Source: Flavobacterium franklandianum
GTDB taxonomy: Bacteria; Bacteroidota; Bacteroidia; Flavobacteriales; Flavobacteriaceae
Length of the DNA stretch: 64,000 nt
NCBI RefSeq assembly: GCF_007097365.1
Contig: NZ_VJZR01000006.1
Location: 109,120-173,119 of the forward strand
Direction of reading: 5' to 3'
In this document: positions 35,078 to 43,811 of the stretch, one piece after another
Numbering within the stretch: position 1 is the first letter of the stretch
How the letters are laid out: the number at the start of each line of letters is the position of its first letter
Notes under the pieces: model-generated
What the model was told of the DNA's origin: nothing
The model's input: only the letters and a program-made list of their open reading frames with translations
Databases searched by the model: none
Translations under genes and position numbers: made by a program

Positions 35078-35404
35078 ATGAACCTAAAAAACTCCCAACT
35101 CGAAGTTGATACTTGGATCAAAGAACACGGCGTTCGGTACTTCAACGAACTCACCAATATGGCGCAACTTACTGAAGAAGTAGGCGAAGTAGCCCGAATT
35201 ATCGCCCGTCGTTATGGCGAACAATCCGAAAAAGAAAGCGATAAAAACAAAGACCTTGGCGAAGAACTCGCCGACGTGGTTTTCGTGGTTTTATGTCTAG
35301 CAAATCAAACCGGAATCGATTTGCAAGCGGCTTTCGATAAGAAAATGGATTTAAAATCCGTACGAGATAAAGACCGCCACAAGAACAACGAAAAACTAAA
35401 ATGA
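35078..35404 (+). CDS. MazG-like nucleotide pyrophosphohydrolase
   Basis: This 108-residue all-alpha NTP-PPase-like protein has the metal-binding helices QLTEEVGEVARII and LGEELADVVFVVLCLA, i.e. the ExxE and ExxD pattern of MazG/dUTPase-type pyrophosphatases. It would hydrolyse non-canonical nucleoside triphosphates to monophosphates. It is a single compact domain with no partner gene. Confidence 0.88.
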   Translation: MNLKNSQLEVDTWIKEHGVRYFNELTNMAQLTEEVGEVARIIARRYGEQSEKESDKNKDLGEELADVVFVVLCLANQTGIDLQAAFDKKMDLKSVRDKDRHKNNEKLK

Positions 35405-35459
35405 TAAAACTTAAAGAAACTTAATTTCTTAATGGTTTATTTTTTTGTTTTTCTCTACC

Positions 35460-35467
35460 TATATTTG
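35460..35467 (+). promoter_or_regulatory. -7 element upstream of aroA
   Basis: TATATTTG matches TAnnTTTG, 25 bp before the aroA ATG at 35493. No well-spaced -33 TTG is seen. Confidence 0.5.
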
Positions 35468-35492
35468 CGCTTCGTTGTCAAAAAAAATAAAT

Positions 35493-36740
35493 ATGAATTT
35501 ATATCTGCAATCTGTAATCTGTAATCTGCAATCTGCAATCTCAATAACAGGTTCAAAATCCGAAACCAATAGACTGTTATTATTACAAGCTTTGTTTCCG
35601 AATATTACATTGGCCAATACTTCCAATTCTGATGATAGTGAAGTAATGCAAAAAGCTTTGAATTTGGACTCCCAACTTCCAACTTCCAACTCCCAGCTTG
35701 TAGACATTCATCACGCCGGTACAGCAATGCGTTTTCTTACGGCTTATTTTGCGGTAAACGAAGATTGCGAAGTGGTTTTGACAGGTTCGCCAAGAATGAA
35801 GGAACGACCAATAAAAGTGCTGGTTGAAGCTTTGCAACAATTGGGAGCGCAAATCTCTTATGAAAACCAAGAGGGTTATCCGCCAATTCGAATTAAAGGA
35901 CAAAAAATAACGGCCAACAAAGTCAGTATTCCTGCCAATGTGAGCAGTCAATACATTTCGGCATTGTTGTTAGTCGCTCCGAAACTAGAAAACGGAATCG
36001 AATTGACTTTGGTGGGTGAAATAACTTCCATTCCTTATATCAAAATGACTTTGGCATTGCTGAATGAAATTGGTGTTGATACTAATTTTGAAGGGAATAC
36101 CATTACGGTCAAACCATTAACAACCAACCCAAAACCACAAACCCTAACAGTGGAATCCGATTGGAGTTCGGCATCTTACTTTTTTAGTTTAGCCGCTTTG
36201 TCTAATGAAGCTTCTATTTCGTTGACTAGTTACAAAGAAACGAGTTTGCAAGGAGATTCGGCTTTGGTAGAAATCTACGCCAAAATGGGAGTAGAAACTC
36301 GCTTTGAAGAAAACAAAATCACTTTGGTCAAACAGCCCAACTTTAAACTTGAAACTTTAAACTTGGATCTCAACAACACCCCAGATATTGCCCAAACTAT
36401 TGTGGTAACTTGTCTTGGTTTAGGAATCGGATGTCATTTGACAGGACTCCATACTTTGAAAATTAAAGAAACCGACAGATTAGAAGCACTTCGAATTGAA
36501 TTGACAAAATTAGGAGCCAATATTTCGGTAACGAATGATAGTTTGACACTCGTTGCAACAAAAGAGATTCATTCGAATGTGAAAATTGCTACTTATAACG
36601 ATCATAGAATGGCAATGGCATTTGCACCTCTGGTATTAAAAGTGCCAATAATTATCGAAAATGCCGAAGTAGTTTCGAAATCCTATCCTGATTTTTGGAA
36701 CGATTTAAAAAATATTGGTTTCCAGATTTCAGAATTATAA
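35493..36740 (+). CDS. aroA: 3-phosphoshikimate 1-carboxyvinyltransferase (EPSP synthase) with repeat-derived segments
   Basis: This 415-residue enzyme has the conserved GSKSETNRLLLL (substrate Lys/Ser region), HHAGTAMRFLTAYFA, GSPRMKERP, and the C-terminal KIKETDRLEAL and NDHRMAMAFAPL. It adds the enolpyruvyl group to shikimate-3-phosphate. The ATG at 35493 is chosen because the frame upstream translates the promoter region. Four stretches (residues about 5-16, 59-68, 209-219, 283-292) are encoded by 7-nt tandem tracts that also occur between genes elsewhere. These fall in loop-like positions between conserved blocks. Confidence 0.92.
   Translation: MNLYLQSVICNLQSAISITGSKSETNRLLLLQALFPNITLANTSNSDDSEVMQKALNLDSQLPTSNSQLVDIHHAGTAMRFLTAYFAVNEDCEVVLTGSPRMKERPIKVLVEALQQLGAQISYENQEGYPPIRIKGQKITANKVSIPANVSSQYISALLLVAPKLENGIELTLVGEITSIPYIKMTLALLNEIGVDTNFEGNTITVKPLTTNPKPQTLTVESDWSSASYFFSLAALSNEASISLTSYKETSLQGDSALVEIYAKMGVETRFEENKITLVKQPNFKLETLNLDLNNTPDIAQTIVVTCLGLGIGCHLTGLHTLKIKETDRLEALRIELTKLGANISVTNDSLTLVATKEIHSNVKIATYNDHRMAMAFAPLVLKVPIIIENAEVVSKSYPDFWNDLKNIGFQISEL
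35505..35539 (+). repeat. Heptanucleotide tandem tract inside aroA, 5 units
   Basis: The units ctgcaat, ctgtaat, ctgtaat, ctgcaat and ctgcaat encode LQSVICNLQSAI at the N-terminus of AroA. The unit resembles gattgca at 25363 read on the other strand. Confidence 0.85.
35668..35695 (+). repeat. Heptanucleotide tandem tract inside aroA, 4 units
   Basis: The units actccca, acttcca, acttcca and actccca encode SQLPTSNSQL, just before the conserved HHAGTAMRF block. Confidence 0.85.
36117..36148 (+). repeat. Weak heptanucleotide tract inside aroA
   Basis: aaccaac, ccaaaac, cacaaac and cctaac units encode TTNPKPQTLT. Similarity between units is looser than in the other tracts. Confidence 0.5.
36339..36366 (+). 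repeat. Heptanucleotide tandem tract inside aroA, 4 units
   Basis: The units aacttta, aacttga, aacttta and aacttgg encode FKLETLNLD. The same unit forms intergenic tracts at 946, 18930 and 27415. Confidence 0.8.
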
Positions 36741-36793
36741 AACTTTGTGACTTGGCGTGTTTAGGGTGAAAATAAAAATAAACACCGAAACAC

Positions 36794-36825
36794 TTGACAA
36801 CGCCTATCTCACAATCGTATATTTG
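36794..36825 (+). promoter_or_regulatory. Promoter of queA
   Basis: A -33 TTG (36794-36796) and a -7 TATATTTG (36818-36825) are 21 nt apart, a full match to the Flavobacterium consensus. Confidence 0.7.
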
Positions 36826-36851
36826 CAAACTGTTTAAAGTTGAAGCTCAAA

Positions 36852-36886
36852 AACTTCTAACTTTTAACATCTAACTTCTAACTTTA
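36852..36886 (+). repeat. Heptanucleotide tandem tract in the queA leader, 5 units
   Basis: The units aacttct, aactttt, aacatct, aacttct and aacttta lie between the promoter and the queA ATG, so they are transcribed in the 5' leader. Confidence 0.75.
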
Positions 36887-36890
36887 TCAG

Positions 36891-37940
36891 ATGAAATTAT
36901 CCCATTTTCAATTCAATTTACCAAAAGAGCTTCTTGCAGAATATCCAGCCGAAAACAGAGACGAATCTCGTTTGATGGTAATTGATCGTAAAAAACAAAC
37001 TATAGAGCATAAAACGTTCAAAGATGTTATCGATTATTTTGATGAAGGAGATGTTCTGATTCTAAATAACACTAAAGTTTTTCCGGCACGTTTATACGGA
37101 AATAAAGAAAAAACTGGTGCTAGAATCGAAGTGTTTTTACTTAGAGAACTCAATGCTGAACAGCGTCTTTGGGATGTTTTAGTAGATCCAGCTCGTAAAA
37201 TTAGAATTGGAAACAAATTGTATTTTGGAGATGATGACTCTTTAGTAGCCGAAGTTATCGACAATACAACCTCTCGTGGTAGAACATTGCGTTTTCTTTA
37301 TGATGGTTCCTACGAAGAATTTAGAAATAAATTGACAGAATTAGGAGAAACACCTATTCCAAAATATATCAACAGAGAGGTAACTCCAGAAGACGCAGAT
37401 CGTTACCAAACGATTTATGCTAAAGAAGAAGGAGCTGTAGCGGCGCCTACTGCTGGTTTGCATTTCTCAAAACACTTATTGAAAAAATTGGAAATTAAAG
37501 GAATTAAATTTGCCGAAGTTACGCTTCACGTAGGTTTGGGAACTTTTAATCCAGTTGAGGTTGAAGATTTATCAAAACACAAAATGGATTCCGAAGAGTT
37601 GAAAATCACTCAAGAAGCCTGCGATATTGTGAATGATGCAAAAGTAAAAAGGAAACGTATATGCGCTGTTGGAACTACATCAATGCGAGCCATCGAAAGT
37701 TCAGTTTCATCGCAAAGAACCTTAAACCCTTTTGATGGTTGGACTAATAAATTTATTTTTCCTCCACACGATTTCAGTTTGGCAACCTGTATGATTACTA
37801 ATTTTCATACGCCAAAATCAACTTTATTAATGATGATTTCCGCTTTTTGTGGACACGATTTAATGAAAATAGCTTACGACGAAGCCATCAAAGAAGGATA
37901 TAAATTCTATTCTTACGGCGATGCGATGTTAATCATCTAA
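36891..37940 (+). CDS. queA: tRNA preQ1(34) S-adenosylmethionine ribosyltransferase-isomerase
   Basis: This 349-residue QueA makes epoxyqueuosine at tRNA position 34 using SAM as ribosyl donor. Family features include [21 protein letters not shown] at the N-terminus, the AAPTAGLHF motif, [14 protein letters not shown] [14 protein letters not shown], and [16 protein letters not shown] near the C-terminus. Length is normal. queE, another queuosine gene, is at 49680 but not linked in an operon. Confidence 0.95.
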   Translation: MKLSHFQFNLPKELLAEYPAENRDESRLMVIDRKKQTIEHKTFKDVIDYFDEGDVLILNNTKVFPARLYGNKEKTGARIEVFLLRELNAEQRLWDVLVDPARKIRIGNKLYFGDDDSLVAEVIDNTTSRGRTLRFLYDGSYEEFRNKLTELGETPIPKYINREVTPEDADRYQTIYAKEEGAVAAPTAGLHFSKHLLKKLEIKGIKFAEVTLHVGLGTFNPVEVEDLSKHKMDSEELKITQEACDIVNDAKVKRKRICAVGTTSMRAIESSVSSQRTLNPFDGWTNKFIFPPHDFSLATCMITNFHTPKSTLLMMISAFCGHDLMKIAYDEAIKEGYKFYSYGDAMLII

Positions 37941-37949
37941 TAAATATAT

Positions 37950-37986
37950 TTCTCCTCCCCTCCTTTGTAGAGGGTTGGGGTGAGGA
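37950..37986 (+). repeat. GC-rich palindromic repeat, single arm
   Basis: cccctcctttgtagaggg with a ttggggtgagga tail, the same family as 4346-4379, lies just after the queA stop. Confidence 0.75.
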
Positions 37987-37992
37987 TTTAAG

Positions 37993-38019
37993 ATCTCGTC
38001 AGCAATGGCGAGATTTTTT
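37993..38019 (+). terminator. Intrinsic terminator of queA
   Basis: The stem ATCTCG/CGAGAT (37993-37998, 38009-38014) has a 10-nt loop and T6, and overlaps the end of the converging flavin reductase gene by 2 bp. Confidence 0.75.
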
Positions 38020-38656
38020 ATTTTAAAAAAGACTTTGAAGGAGTGTCTTTTCTAGCATATTGAAAACGATCCACCAACTTTGGTAAACAATACCCATCGA
38101 GTCCATTTAGCGCAATAACATTGCCTTTGTCTATTTGCAACCAACCGTCTGGGTGTCGTAAATTTTCATCAAAAAATAAATTTTCAATAGATGCGATTAT
38201 ATGAATCGTGTCATTTTCCTTAATGCAATACTCATTCACATATTTGCAATACAATTGAACAGGACTTCCCTTTACAAAAGGAATTTCAATGTCATTCTTG
38301 TACTCTTCTTCCAAGTTTGTTTTGTCAAATTCTGAAACACCCAATTCATAATTTGCCGATGTATGATGTGCATCAGCAATCATATCAGCCGTAATGTGAT
38401 TTACAGTAAAAAAACCAGTTTCTCGGATGTTTCTATAAGTATCTCTCGGAACAGTTGTTGGTCTCATAATGAATCCAATTAATGCAGGATCGCTCCCTAA
38501 ATGGGTTACACTACTAAAAATAGCAACGTTCGATTTTCCTTCTGCAGATTTTGTAGCAATCAGATTTGCCGATTTATATCCTGTGCAAGAATTGATTAAA
38601 TTCAGTCTTTCCACCTTTTCCATTTTGGAAATCTCTTCTTTAGATATTTTTTTCAT
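38018..38656 (-). CDS. Flavin reductase-like (FMN-binding split barrel) protein
   Basis: This 212-residue protein has the flavin reductase-like split-barrel pattern: LIATKSAEGKSNVAIFSSVTHLGSDPALIGFIM (about 32-64), where the nucleotide-binding SNVAIFSS and the DPALIGF strand are typical, then TGFFTVNH. Members bind FMN and reduce it or use it as cofactor; the substrate is unknown. It converges on queA and has its own promoter with a TATCTTTG -7 element. Confidence 0.85.
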   Translation of the reverse strand: MKKISKEEISKMEKVERLNLINSCTGYKSANLIATKSAEGKSNVAIFSSVTHLGSDPALIGFIMRPTTVPRDTYRNIRETGFFTVNHITADMIADAHHTSANYELGVSEFDKTNLEEEYKNDIEIPFVKGSPVQLYCKYVNEYCIKENDTIHIIASIENLFFDENLRHPDGWLQIDKGNVIALNGLDGYCLPKLVDRFQYARKDTPSKSFLK

Positions 38657-38673
38657 TGTTTATTTATTTAGCA

Positions 38674-38681
38674 CAAAGATA
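38674..38681 (-). promoter_or_regulatory. -7 element of the flavin reductase-like gene
   Basis: It reads TATCTTTG on the minus strand, 18 bp before the start codon. Confidence 0.5.
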
Positions 38682-39011
38682 CTTTTTGTTTAATAAAATA
38701 AAAAATAAATTAAACAAAATAATATTTATTCTAATTATTATTTTCAAACCAGCCCCAAACAAATAGTTTAATATCAACACGTTGGATGTAATTCAATTTA
38801 TAATTTTTTATAAACATAGAAACATAGTTTTTTGTTGATTTTATTGTGGCGTTTCACTTTTTGATAGTGAAACATAGCTTTGTGAAACCAAGAATTGGTC
38901 TATCAAACTCTTTTTTTTCTATATTTCTATGTGTTTAAATTTTTAAATTTTATTCATAATTGAGTTTTCTATTAATTACACCTAACGGGTTAATATCACT
39001 TTAAAATCCTA

Positions 39012-39019
39012 TATATTTG
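39012..39019 (+). promoter_or_regulatory. -7 element of the penicillin acylase gene
   Basis: TATATTTG matches TAnnTTTG, 20 bp before the ATG at 39039. Confidence 0.5.
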
Positions 39020-39038
39020 TTTTTCTAATGAATTAAAA

Positions 39039-41423
39039 ATGAAAATATTTAAAAAGATTCTCCTTGTCATTCTAACCTTGATTTTAATTTTGGTTCTTGC
39101 ATTAGTTGTATATTATTTGTACTCAAAACCAACATACGAAGGAGCGCAAAAGCTCAAAAACATTCAAAAAGAAACTACAGTTTATTTTGATGATTTTGGC
39201 GTTCCACACATTTATGCCAGTTCCCAGAAAGATGCAATGACCGCTTTGGGTTATGTTCATGCTCAAGATCGTTTGTGGCAAATGGAATTGTTGCGACGCA
39301 TTGCCCCTGGAAGATTATCGGAAATGTTTGGCTCGAAATTATTAAAAACGGATCAATTCTTTGCAGGTTTGGGTATTGATGAAAATTCCGAAAAAGCAAT
39401 CACCAAATTAGACAAAAACTCCGAAGGGTACGAATTGGCAATGGCCTATATTGATGGAATAAATCAATATATGGAAGAAGGAAAAACGCCTATCGAATTT
39501 CAAATATTGGGATTAAAGAAAGATAAATTTACCTTGAAAGATGTCTATAATATCTTTGGTTATATGTCTTTTAGTTTTGCAATGGCTCAAAAAACTGATC
39601 CATTATTGACCGATATTCGAAATAAATTAGGCTTAGGATATTTAAAAGATTTTGGTTTGGATGGTTCTTTTGGAAAGACTCAAATCAAAAATTTCGATGG
39701 AAAAGCCATTGATTATTCCGAAATTTCAAAATCGGTAGCGAGTTTGCTCGACAATTCGCCAGTTCCTGCTTTTATTGGCAGCAACAGTTGGGTTATTGCG
39801 CCGCAAAAAACCAAAAACGGTAAAGTTATTTTTGCCAATGATCCCCATATTGCTTTTTCGCAGCCTTGCACTTGGTACGAAGCTCATATTGTTGTGCCTG
39901 ATTATGAGATTTATGGCTATTATTTGGCTGGAACACCTTTTCCGCTTTTGGCACACAATCGCGATTACGCTTATGGGCTAACGATGTTCGAAAATGACGA
40001 TCTCGATATGTTTCAGGAAGAGGATAATCCTAAAGATAAAAGCCAATACAAAACTGCCAACGGATTTCAAAATTATACAATCCGCAAAGAAACAATTAAG
40101 GTAAAAGACAGTTCTGATGTGGTTTTAGAAGTTCGAGAAACCCAACACGGCCCAATAATGAATGATTTGTTAGAAGGAATAAAAGGCACGAAACCAGTTG
40201 CAATGTCGTGGATTTATACCCAACAAAACAACCAAATTCTCGAAGCGGTTTATTCGCTTTCACATTCCAAAAATTTGGAAAGCTTTAGAAAAGGAGTTTC
40301 CTTAATAGCTGCGCCAGGATTAAATATAATGTACGGCGATGCCAAAGGAAATATTGCTTGGAACACTTCGGGCAAACTCTATAAATTGGACAAATCAGTC
40401 AATTCAAATTTCATTTTAAATGGTACTAATGGAATAGACGACCGGAAAAAATTTCAAGATTTTTCTATAAATCCTCACGCGATAAATCCAAGTTGGAATT
40501 ATATTTATTCGGCTAATAATCAACCCGAAGCAGTTGACGGATATTTGTATCCGGGATACTATTTGCCACAAGATAGGGCCAAAAGAATTTCGAGTTTGTT
40601 GCAACCCAAAAGCAATTGGACAAAAGAAGAAGTAGGAGAAATGTTGAATGATAATACGTCTTCGATTACGACAAGTATTGCGGCCAATTTAATTTCTGCA
40701 TTAGATTCTAAAGCTTTTTCGAGTAGCGAAAAACAAGCAATTTCGATTTTAAAAAAATGGAATGGTTCCAATAATTTAAAGGATATTGCACCAACAATTT
40801 ATCAGAAATGGATATACAATTATTTGAAAAACACCTTTCAAGATGAATTGGGCGAAACGGATTTTAATATGCTTTTGAGTACACATATTGTCAAACAAAT
40901 TATTGAACCGCAAAGCCGAAACGAAAGTTCCATTTGGTGGGATGATGTTGCTACAAAAAATAAAAAAGAAACCAGAGCAGAAATTCTAAATAAATCCTTT
41001 CACGAAGCAATATCTGCACTTGAAAATCAATTGGGAAAAGAAGTGGATTCCTGGACTTGGAACAGAGTTCACACACTGGAACATCAGCATCCTTTGGGTC
41101 AAGTTGCCGCTTTGAGAAGTGTCTTTAATGTGGGGCCTTTTGAAGTTCCAGGTTCAACGGAAGTCATTAATAATCTGTTTTTTAATTTCACAAATGCCGG
41201 CGAATATCAAGTAAAAGGCGGGCCATCCACCCGAAGAGTTATTGATTTTTCGGATATAGAAAACAGTATGAGTATTTTGCCTACTGGCCAATCTGGGAAT
41301 CCATTCAGTAAACATTACAACGACCAAGCAGAAATGTATAATACTGGCAAGTTCAGAAAAATGAAATTGAACAAGGAAGAGATTATTAAGACTTCGACGA
41401 AATTGGTTTTCATTCCAAAATAA
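39039..41423 (+). CDS. Penicillin acylase family N-terminal nucleophile hydrolase
   Basis: This 794-residue protein has one N-terminal membrane segment (about 5-28) and the penicillin acylase fold. VHAQDRLWQMELLRR is in the alpha region, and the Ntn nucleophile is Ser248 in GSNSWVIAP, followed by NDPHIAFSQP. Self-cleavage before Ser248 would give alpha and beta chains. The family hydrolyses amide bonds in acyl-homoserine lactones, penicillins or other acylated amines; the substrate here is not known. It is a monocistronic gene. Confidence 0.9.
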   Translation: MKIFKKILLVILTLILILVLALVVYYLYSKPTYEGAQKLKNIQKETTVYFDDFGVPHIYASSQKDAMTALGYVHAQDRLWQMELLRRIAPGRLSEMFGSKLLKTDQFFAGLGIDENSEKAITKLDKNSEGYELAMAYIDGINQYMEEGKTPIEFQILGLKKDKFTLKDVYNIFGYMSFSFAMAQKTDPLLTDIRNKLGLGYLKDFGLDGSFGKTQIKNFDGKAIDYSEISKSVASLLDNSPVPAFIGSNSWVIAPQKTKNGKVIFANDPHIAFSQPCTWYEAHIVVPDYEIYGYYLAGTPFPLLAHNRDYAYGLTMFENDDLDMFQEEDNPKDKSQYKTANGFQNYTIRKETIKVKDSSDVVLEVRETQHGPIMNDLLEGIKGTKPVAMSWIYTQQNNQILEAVYSLSHSKNLESFRKGVSLIAAPGLNIMYGDAKGNIAWNTSGKLYKLDKSVNSNFILNGTNGIDDRKKFQDFSINPHAINPSWNYIYSANNQPEAVDGYLYPGYYLPQDRAKRISSLLQPKSNWTKEEVGEMLNDNTSSITTSIAANLISALDSKAFSSSEKQAISILKKWNGSNNLKDIAPTIYQKWIYNYLKNTFQDELGETDFNMLLSTHIVKQIIEPQSRNESSIWWDDVATKNKKETRAEILNKSFHEAISALENQLGKEVDSWTWNRVHTLEHQHPLGQVAALRSVFNVGPFEVPGSTEVINNLFFNFTNAGEYQVKGGPSTRRVIDFSDIENSMSILPTGQSGNPFSKHYNDQAEMYNTGKFRKMKLNKEEIIKTSTKLVFIPK

Positions 41424-41426
41424 TTT

Positions 41427-41460
41427 AACCCTGACAGGGTTCAAAACCCTGACAGGGTTA
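41427..41460 (+). repeat. Tandem palindrome aaccctgacagggtt, two copies
   Basis: Two copies of an imperfect palindrome AACCCTGACAGGGTT separated by caa lie between the converging penicillin acylase and cupin genes. They may act as a terminator or be an interspersed repeat. Confidence 0.75.
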
Positions 41461-41463
41461 AAT

Positions 41464-41829
41464 TTATTCTTCCTCCCGATGCACTTTCATAAAATCGAAA
41501 GCGGGAGTGCAAATGGCGATATATTCGCAAGATTCTTCAAACGGGTTCGAGTATTGAACTCTTGTATTTTTCTCAATTTTTATAGATTGACCCGCTTCAA
41601 GAACCACAGTTTCTCCTTCGATTATAAATTGTTTTTTACCAGAAATAACATAGGTGTATTCTTCAAATTCTGGGGTTTGAAACGGTTCTTTCCAATGTGG
41701 TGGTGCAATCATATGCGCAATAGAAATTGCCGGATTGTTTGTAGTTGGAATCCCGTGATGCTCTTCGATGAGTTTTCCATCATTAGTTGGAACTACAAAA
41801 GGCGATTTTTGAATAAAGTATTTTTTCAT
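41464..41829 (-). CDS. Small cupin-domain protein
   Basis: This 121-residue single beta-barrel protein has the cupin motif 1 region TPEFEEYTYVISGKKQFIIEGE (about 52-73) and a weak motif 2 (LEAGQSIKIEKNTRVQYSNP). The usual metal-binding His pair is replaced by Glu/Tyr (EEYTYV), so metal binding is doubtful. Substrate unknown. It is probably transcribed independently of the HerA-like gene, given the 84-bp gap with a repeat. Confidence 0.8.
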   Translation of the reverse strand: MKKYFIQKSPFVVPTNDGKLIEEHHGIPTTNNPAISIAHMIAPPHWKEPFQTPEFEEYTYVISGKKQFIIEGETVVLEAGQSIKIEKNTRVQYSNPFEESCEYIAICTPAFDFMKVHREEE

Positions 41830-41834
41830 TTTTT

Positions 41835-41861
41835 GTTATTGCGAGGCACGCGGCAATCTCA
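41835..41861 (+). repeat. Interspersed ttgcgagg/ggcaatctc repeat
   Basis: ttattgcgaggcacgcggc with an aatctc tail is a diverged member of the family at 15935 and 28549. Confidence 0.55.
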
Positions 41862-41913
41862 TTTAGGTTAATCTGTTTATTTATTACAATTGCCATTACA
41901 ATTGCCATTCAAA

Positions 41914-43434
41914 TTATTTTCTCAACAGTTTTCTCAAAACTCCGAAAGCTCCACGAATAAAAGTGGCGCTTGTAAGCACTTTTAAAACTGATTTTCCGAC
42001 TGCACTAGCTGTGCTAGGTTCACTATTTCCCCTTTTTTCAACAGCTTGATCTTCTTCGCGTTTGGCAACTTCTTCTTCAATAATAGCGATTTTTTTGTTG
42101 AGCATTTCATAAGCACTTTCACGATCAATAATTTCAGAATATTTTCTTACCAATTTTGATTTGGCATTGATATCGTGAATTTCACTTTCTGTCAAAACAT
42201 CCATTCTGCTCGCTGGCGCACGCATCATTGTTGCGGCAAGCGGTGTTGGAATCCCTTTTTCGTTCAAAGCAGTTACCAATGCTTCACCAATTCCAAGGCT
42301 GGTCAATAATTCGTCGGTTTTATAAAAATCAGAAGACGGATAATTATCAGCCGTTTGCTTGATAGCTTGACGATCATTTGCCGTAAAAGCTCTCAATGCG
42401 TGTTGAATTTTCAATCCTAATTGTGCCAAAACGCCACTCGGTACATCCATTGGATTTTGGGTTATAAAGTAAACGCCAACTCCTTTGGAACGAATTAATT
42501 TTACAATGGTTTCTATTTGTTCCAATAATGTTTTACTGGCTTCCTTGAAAATTAAATGGGCTTCGTCTATAAAAATCACCAATTCGGGTTGGTCTGAATC
42601 GCCTTTTTCGGGCATTTGATTGTATATTTCTGCCAATAAACTCAACATAAATGTCGAAAATAATTTGGGTTTGTCTTGAATATCCGTTAAGCGAATAATG
42701 TTAATGTAACCTTTCCCGTTTTCATCAAAGCGCATTAAATCATTGATGTCAAAAGACATTTCTCCAAAAAACAAATCGGCGCCTTGTTGTTCGAGTTCAA
42801 TTATTTTTCTAAGAATGGTTCCAGTTGTCGAGGTCGAAATCTTTCCATAACTTTCTTCGATTTCGGCTTTTCCTTCTTCGGTAATATAATTGATAACTTT
42901 TTTGATGTCTTTTAAATCCAAAAGCGGCATTTTGTTGTCAACACAATATTTGAATATCACCGAAATTACTCCTGTTTGTGTATCATTCAAATCGAGAATT
43001 CTGGAAAACAACACAGGGCCAAATTCAGAAATTGTAGAACGAAGCCTTACGCCGCTTTGTTCAGACAGTGACATTAATTCTACTGGGAAACGGGCTATTT
43101 TGTACGGAATGTTGATTTTTGCGTGACGCTCCGTAATAAAGGGTTTTTCTTCTCCTTCTTTGGCAATGCCACTAAAATCGCCTTTGATGTCCATCATTAG
43201 TATAGGAATCCCGAAAGAGGATAATTGTTCGGACAACACTTGAATGGTTTTGGTTTTTCCAGTTCCGGTTGCTCCAGCAATCAATCCGTGACGGTTTAGT
43301 GTTTTTAAAGGGATTTTTATATGCGCATCTGCGAATGCTTCACCGTCGAGCATGGCACCGCCCAAAATTATACTTTCACCTTTTGAAAGATAACCTTCAT
43401 TAATGTGTTGAATAAAATCTTCTTTTCTGCTCAT
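41914..43434 (-). CDS. HerA/FtsK-superfamily ATPase (DUF853)
   Basis: This 506-residue P-loop ATPase has Walker A GATGTGKT (54-61), Walker B LVIFIDEAH and a later FITQNPMDVPSGVLAQLG sensor region, typical of the DUF853/YjgR branch of HerA-like proteins. The C-terminus (about 440-506) is a charged helix then a hydrophobic stretch rich in small residues. The function of the branch is not established. Some HerA proteins pair with NurA in DNA repair, but no nurA is nearby. Confidence 0.88.
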   Translation of the reverse strand: MSRKEDFIQHINEGYLSKGESIILGGAMLDGEAFADAHIKIPLKTLNRHGLIAGATGTGKTKTIQVLSEQLSSFGIPILMMDIKGDFSGIAKEGEEKPFITERHAKINIPYKIARFPVELMSLSEQSGVRLRSTISEFGPVLFSRILDLNDTQTGVISVIFKYCVDNKMPLLDLKDIKKVINYITEEGKAEIEESYGKISTSTTGTILRKIIELEQQGADLFFGEMSFDINDLMRFDENGKGYINIIRLTDIQDKPKLFSTFMLSLLAEIYNQMPEKGDSDQPELVIFIDEAHLIFKEASKTLLEQIETIVKLIRSKGVGVYFITQNPMDVPSGVLAQLGLKIQHALRAFTANDRQAIKQTADNYPSSDFYKTDELLTSLGIGEALVTALNEKGIPTPLAATMMRAPASRMDVLTESEIHDINAKSKLVRKYSEIIDRESAYEMLNKKIAIIEEEVAKREEDQAVEKRGNSEPSTASAVGKSVLKVLTSATFIRGAFGVLRKLLRK

Positions 43435-43811
43435 AATGCGTATGAATTAAAATCAATTGCAAGATATTATTTTTTTGTGCAAATTATACTCACTAGTTCT
43501 AATAAAAAGAAACATCTTATTTTTTTAAGACAAAAAAAAAGAATAACACTTTTATTTTTTTTGCAAAGTGTTAAAATCACACTTAAATTTAATTTTAAAA
43601 CCTTGATTTTGCTTTCAAAATTTGAATTTTAGATGAACTTATTGATTTTAATGCAAAAGATGATAAAAGTCACTTTTTTACGGTTAAGTTAAATTAGTTA
43701 AATAATAGTAAAAAAAGTTTTTTTATTTGAACTAAAAATATAAATTTGCTCCATAACAAAGTTTATTCTAACAATAAAATAAATTATTAAAACTATTAAA
43801 ATTAAAAGAAA
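43435..43811 (+). other. Divergent AT-rich gap before exbB
   Basis: No gene is supported in this 377-bp gap; small frames here have no family features. It contains a -7 element for exbB at 43741-43748 and long A/T runs. Confidence 0.6.
43741..43748 (+). promoter_or_regulatory. -7 element of the exbB operon
   Basis: TAAATTTG matches TAnnTTTG, 63 bp before the exbB ATG. Confidence 0.45.

Larger units (their letters stand above)
38657..39038 (+). other. Divergent AT-rich gap with two promoters
   Basis: No gene is seen in this 382-bp gap. It contains the minus-strand -7 element (38674-38681), the plus-strand -7 element (39012-39019), aaacatag direct repeats near 38814 and an imperfect hairpin GTTTCACT/AGTGAAAC near 38850. 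Confidence 0.6.

Noticed and set aside
43405..43632. 75-codon frame in the gap before exbB
   Set aside because: It overlaps the herA-like start on the other strand, is Lys/Phe/Leu-rich from AT-rich DNA, and has no family features.
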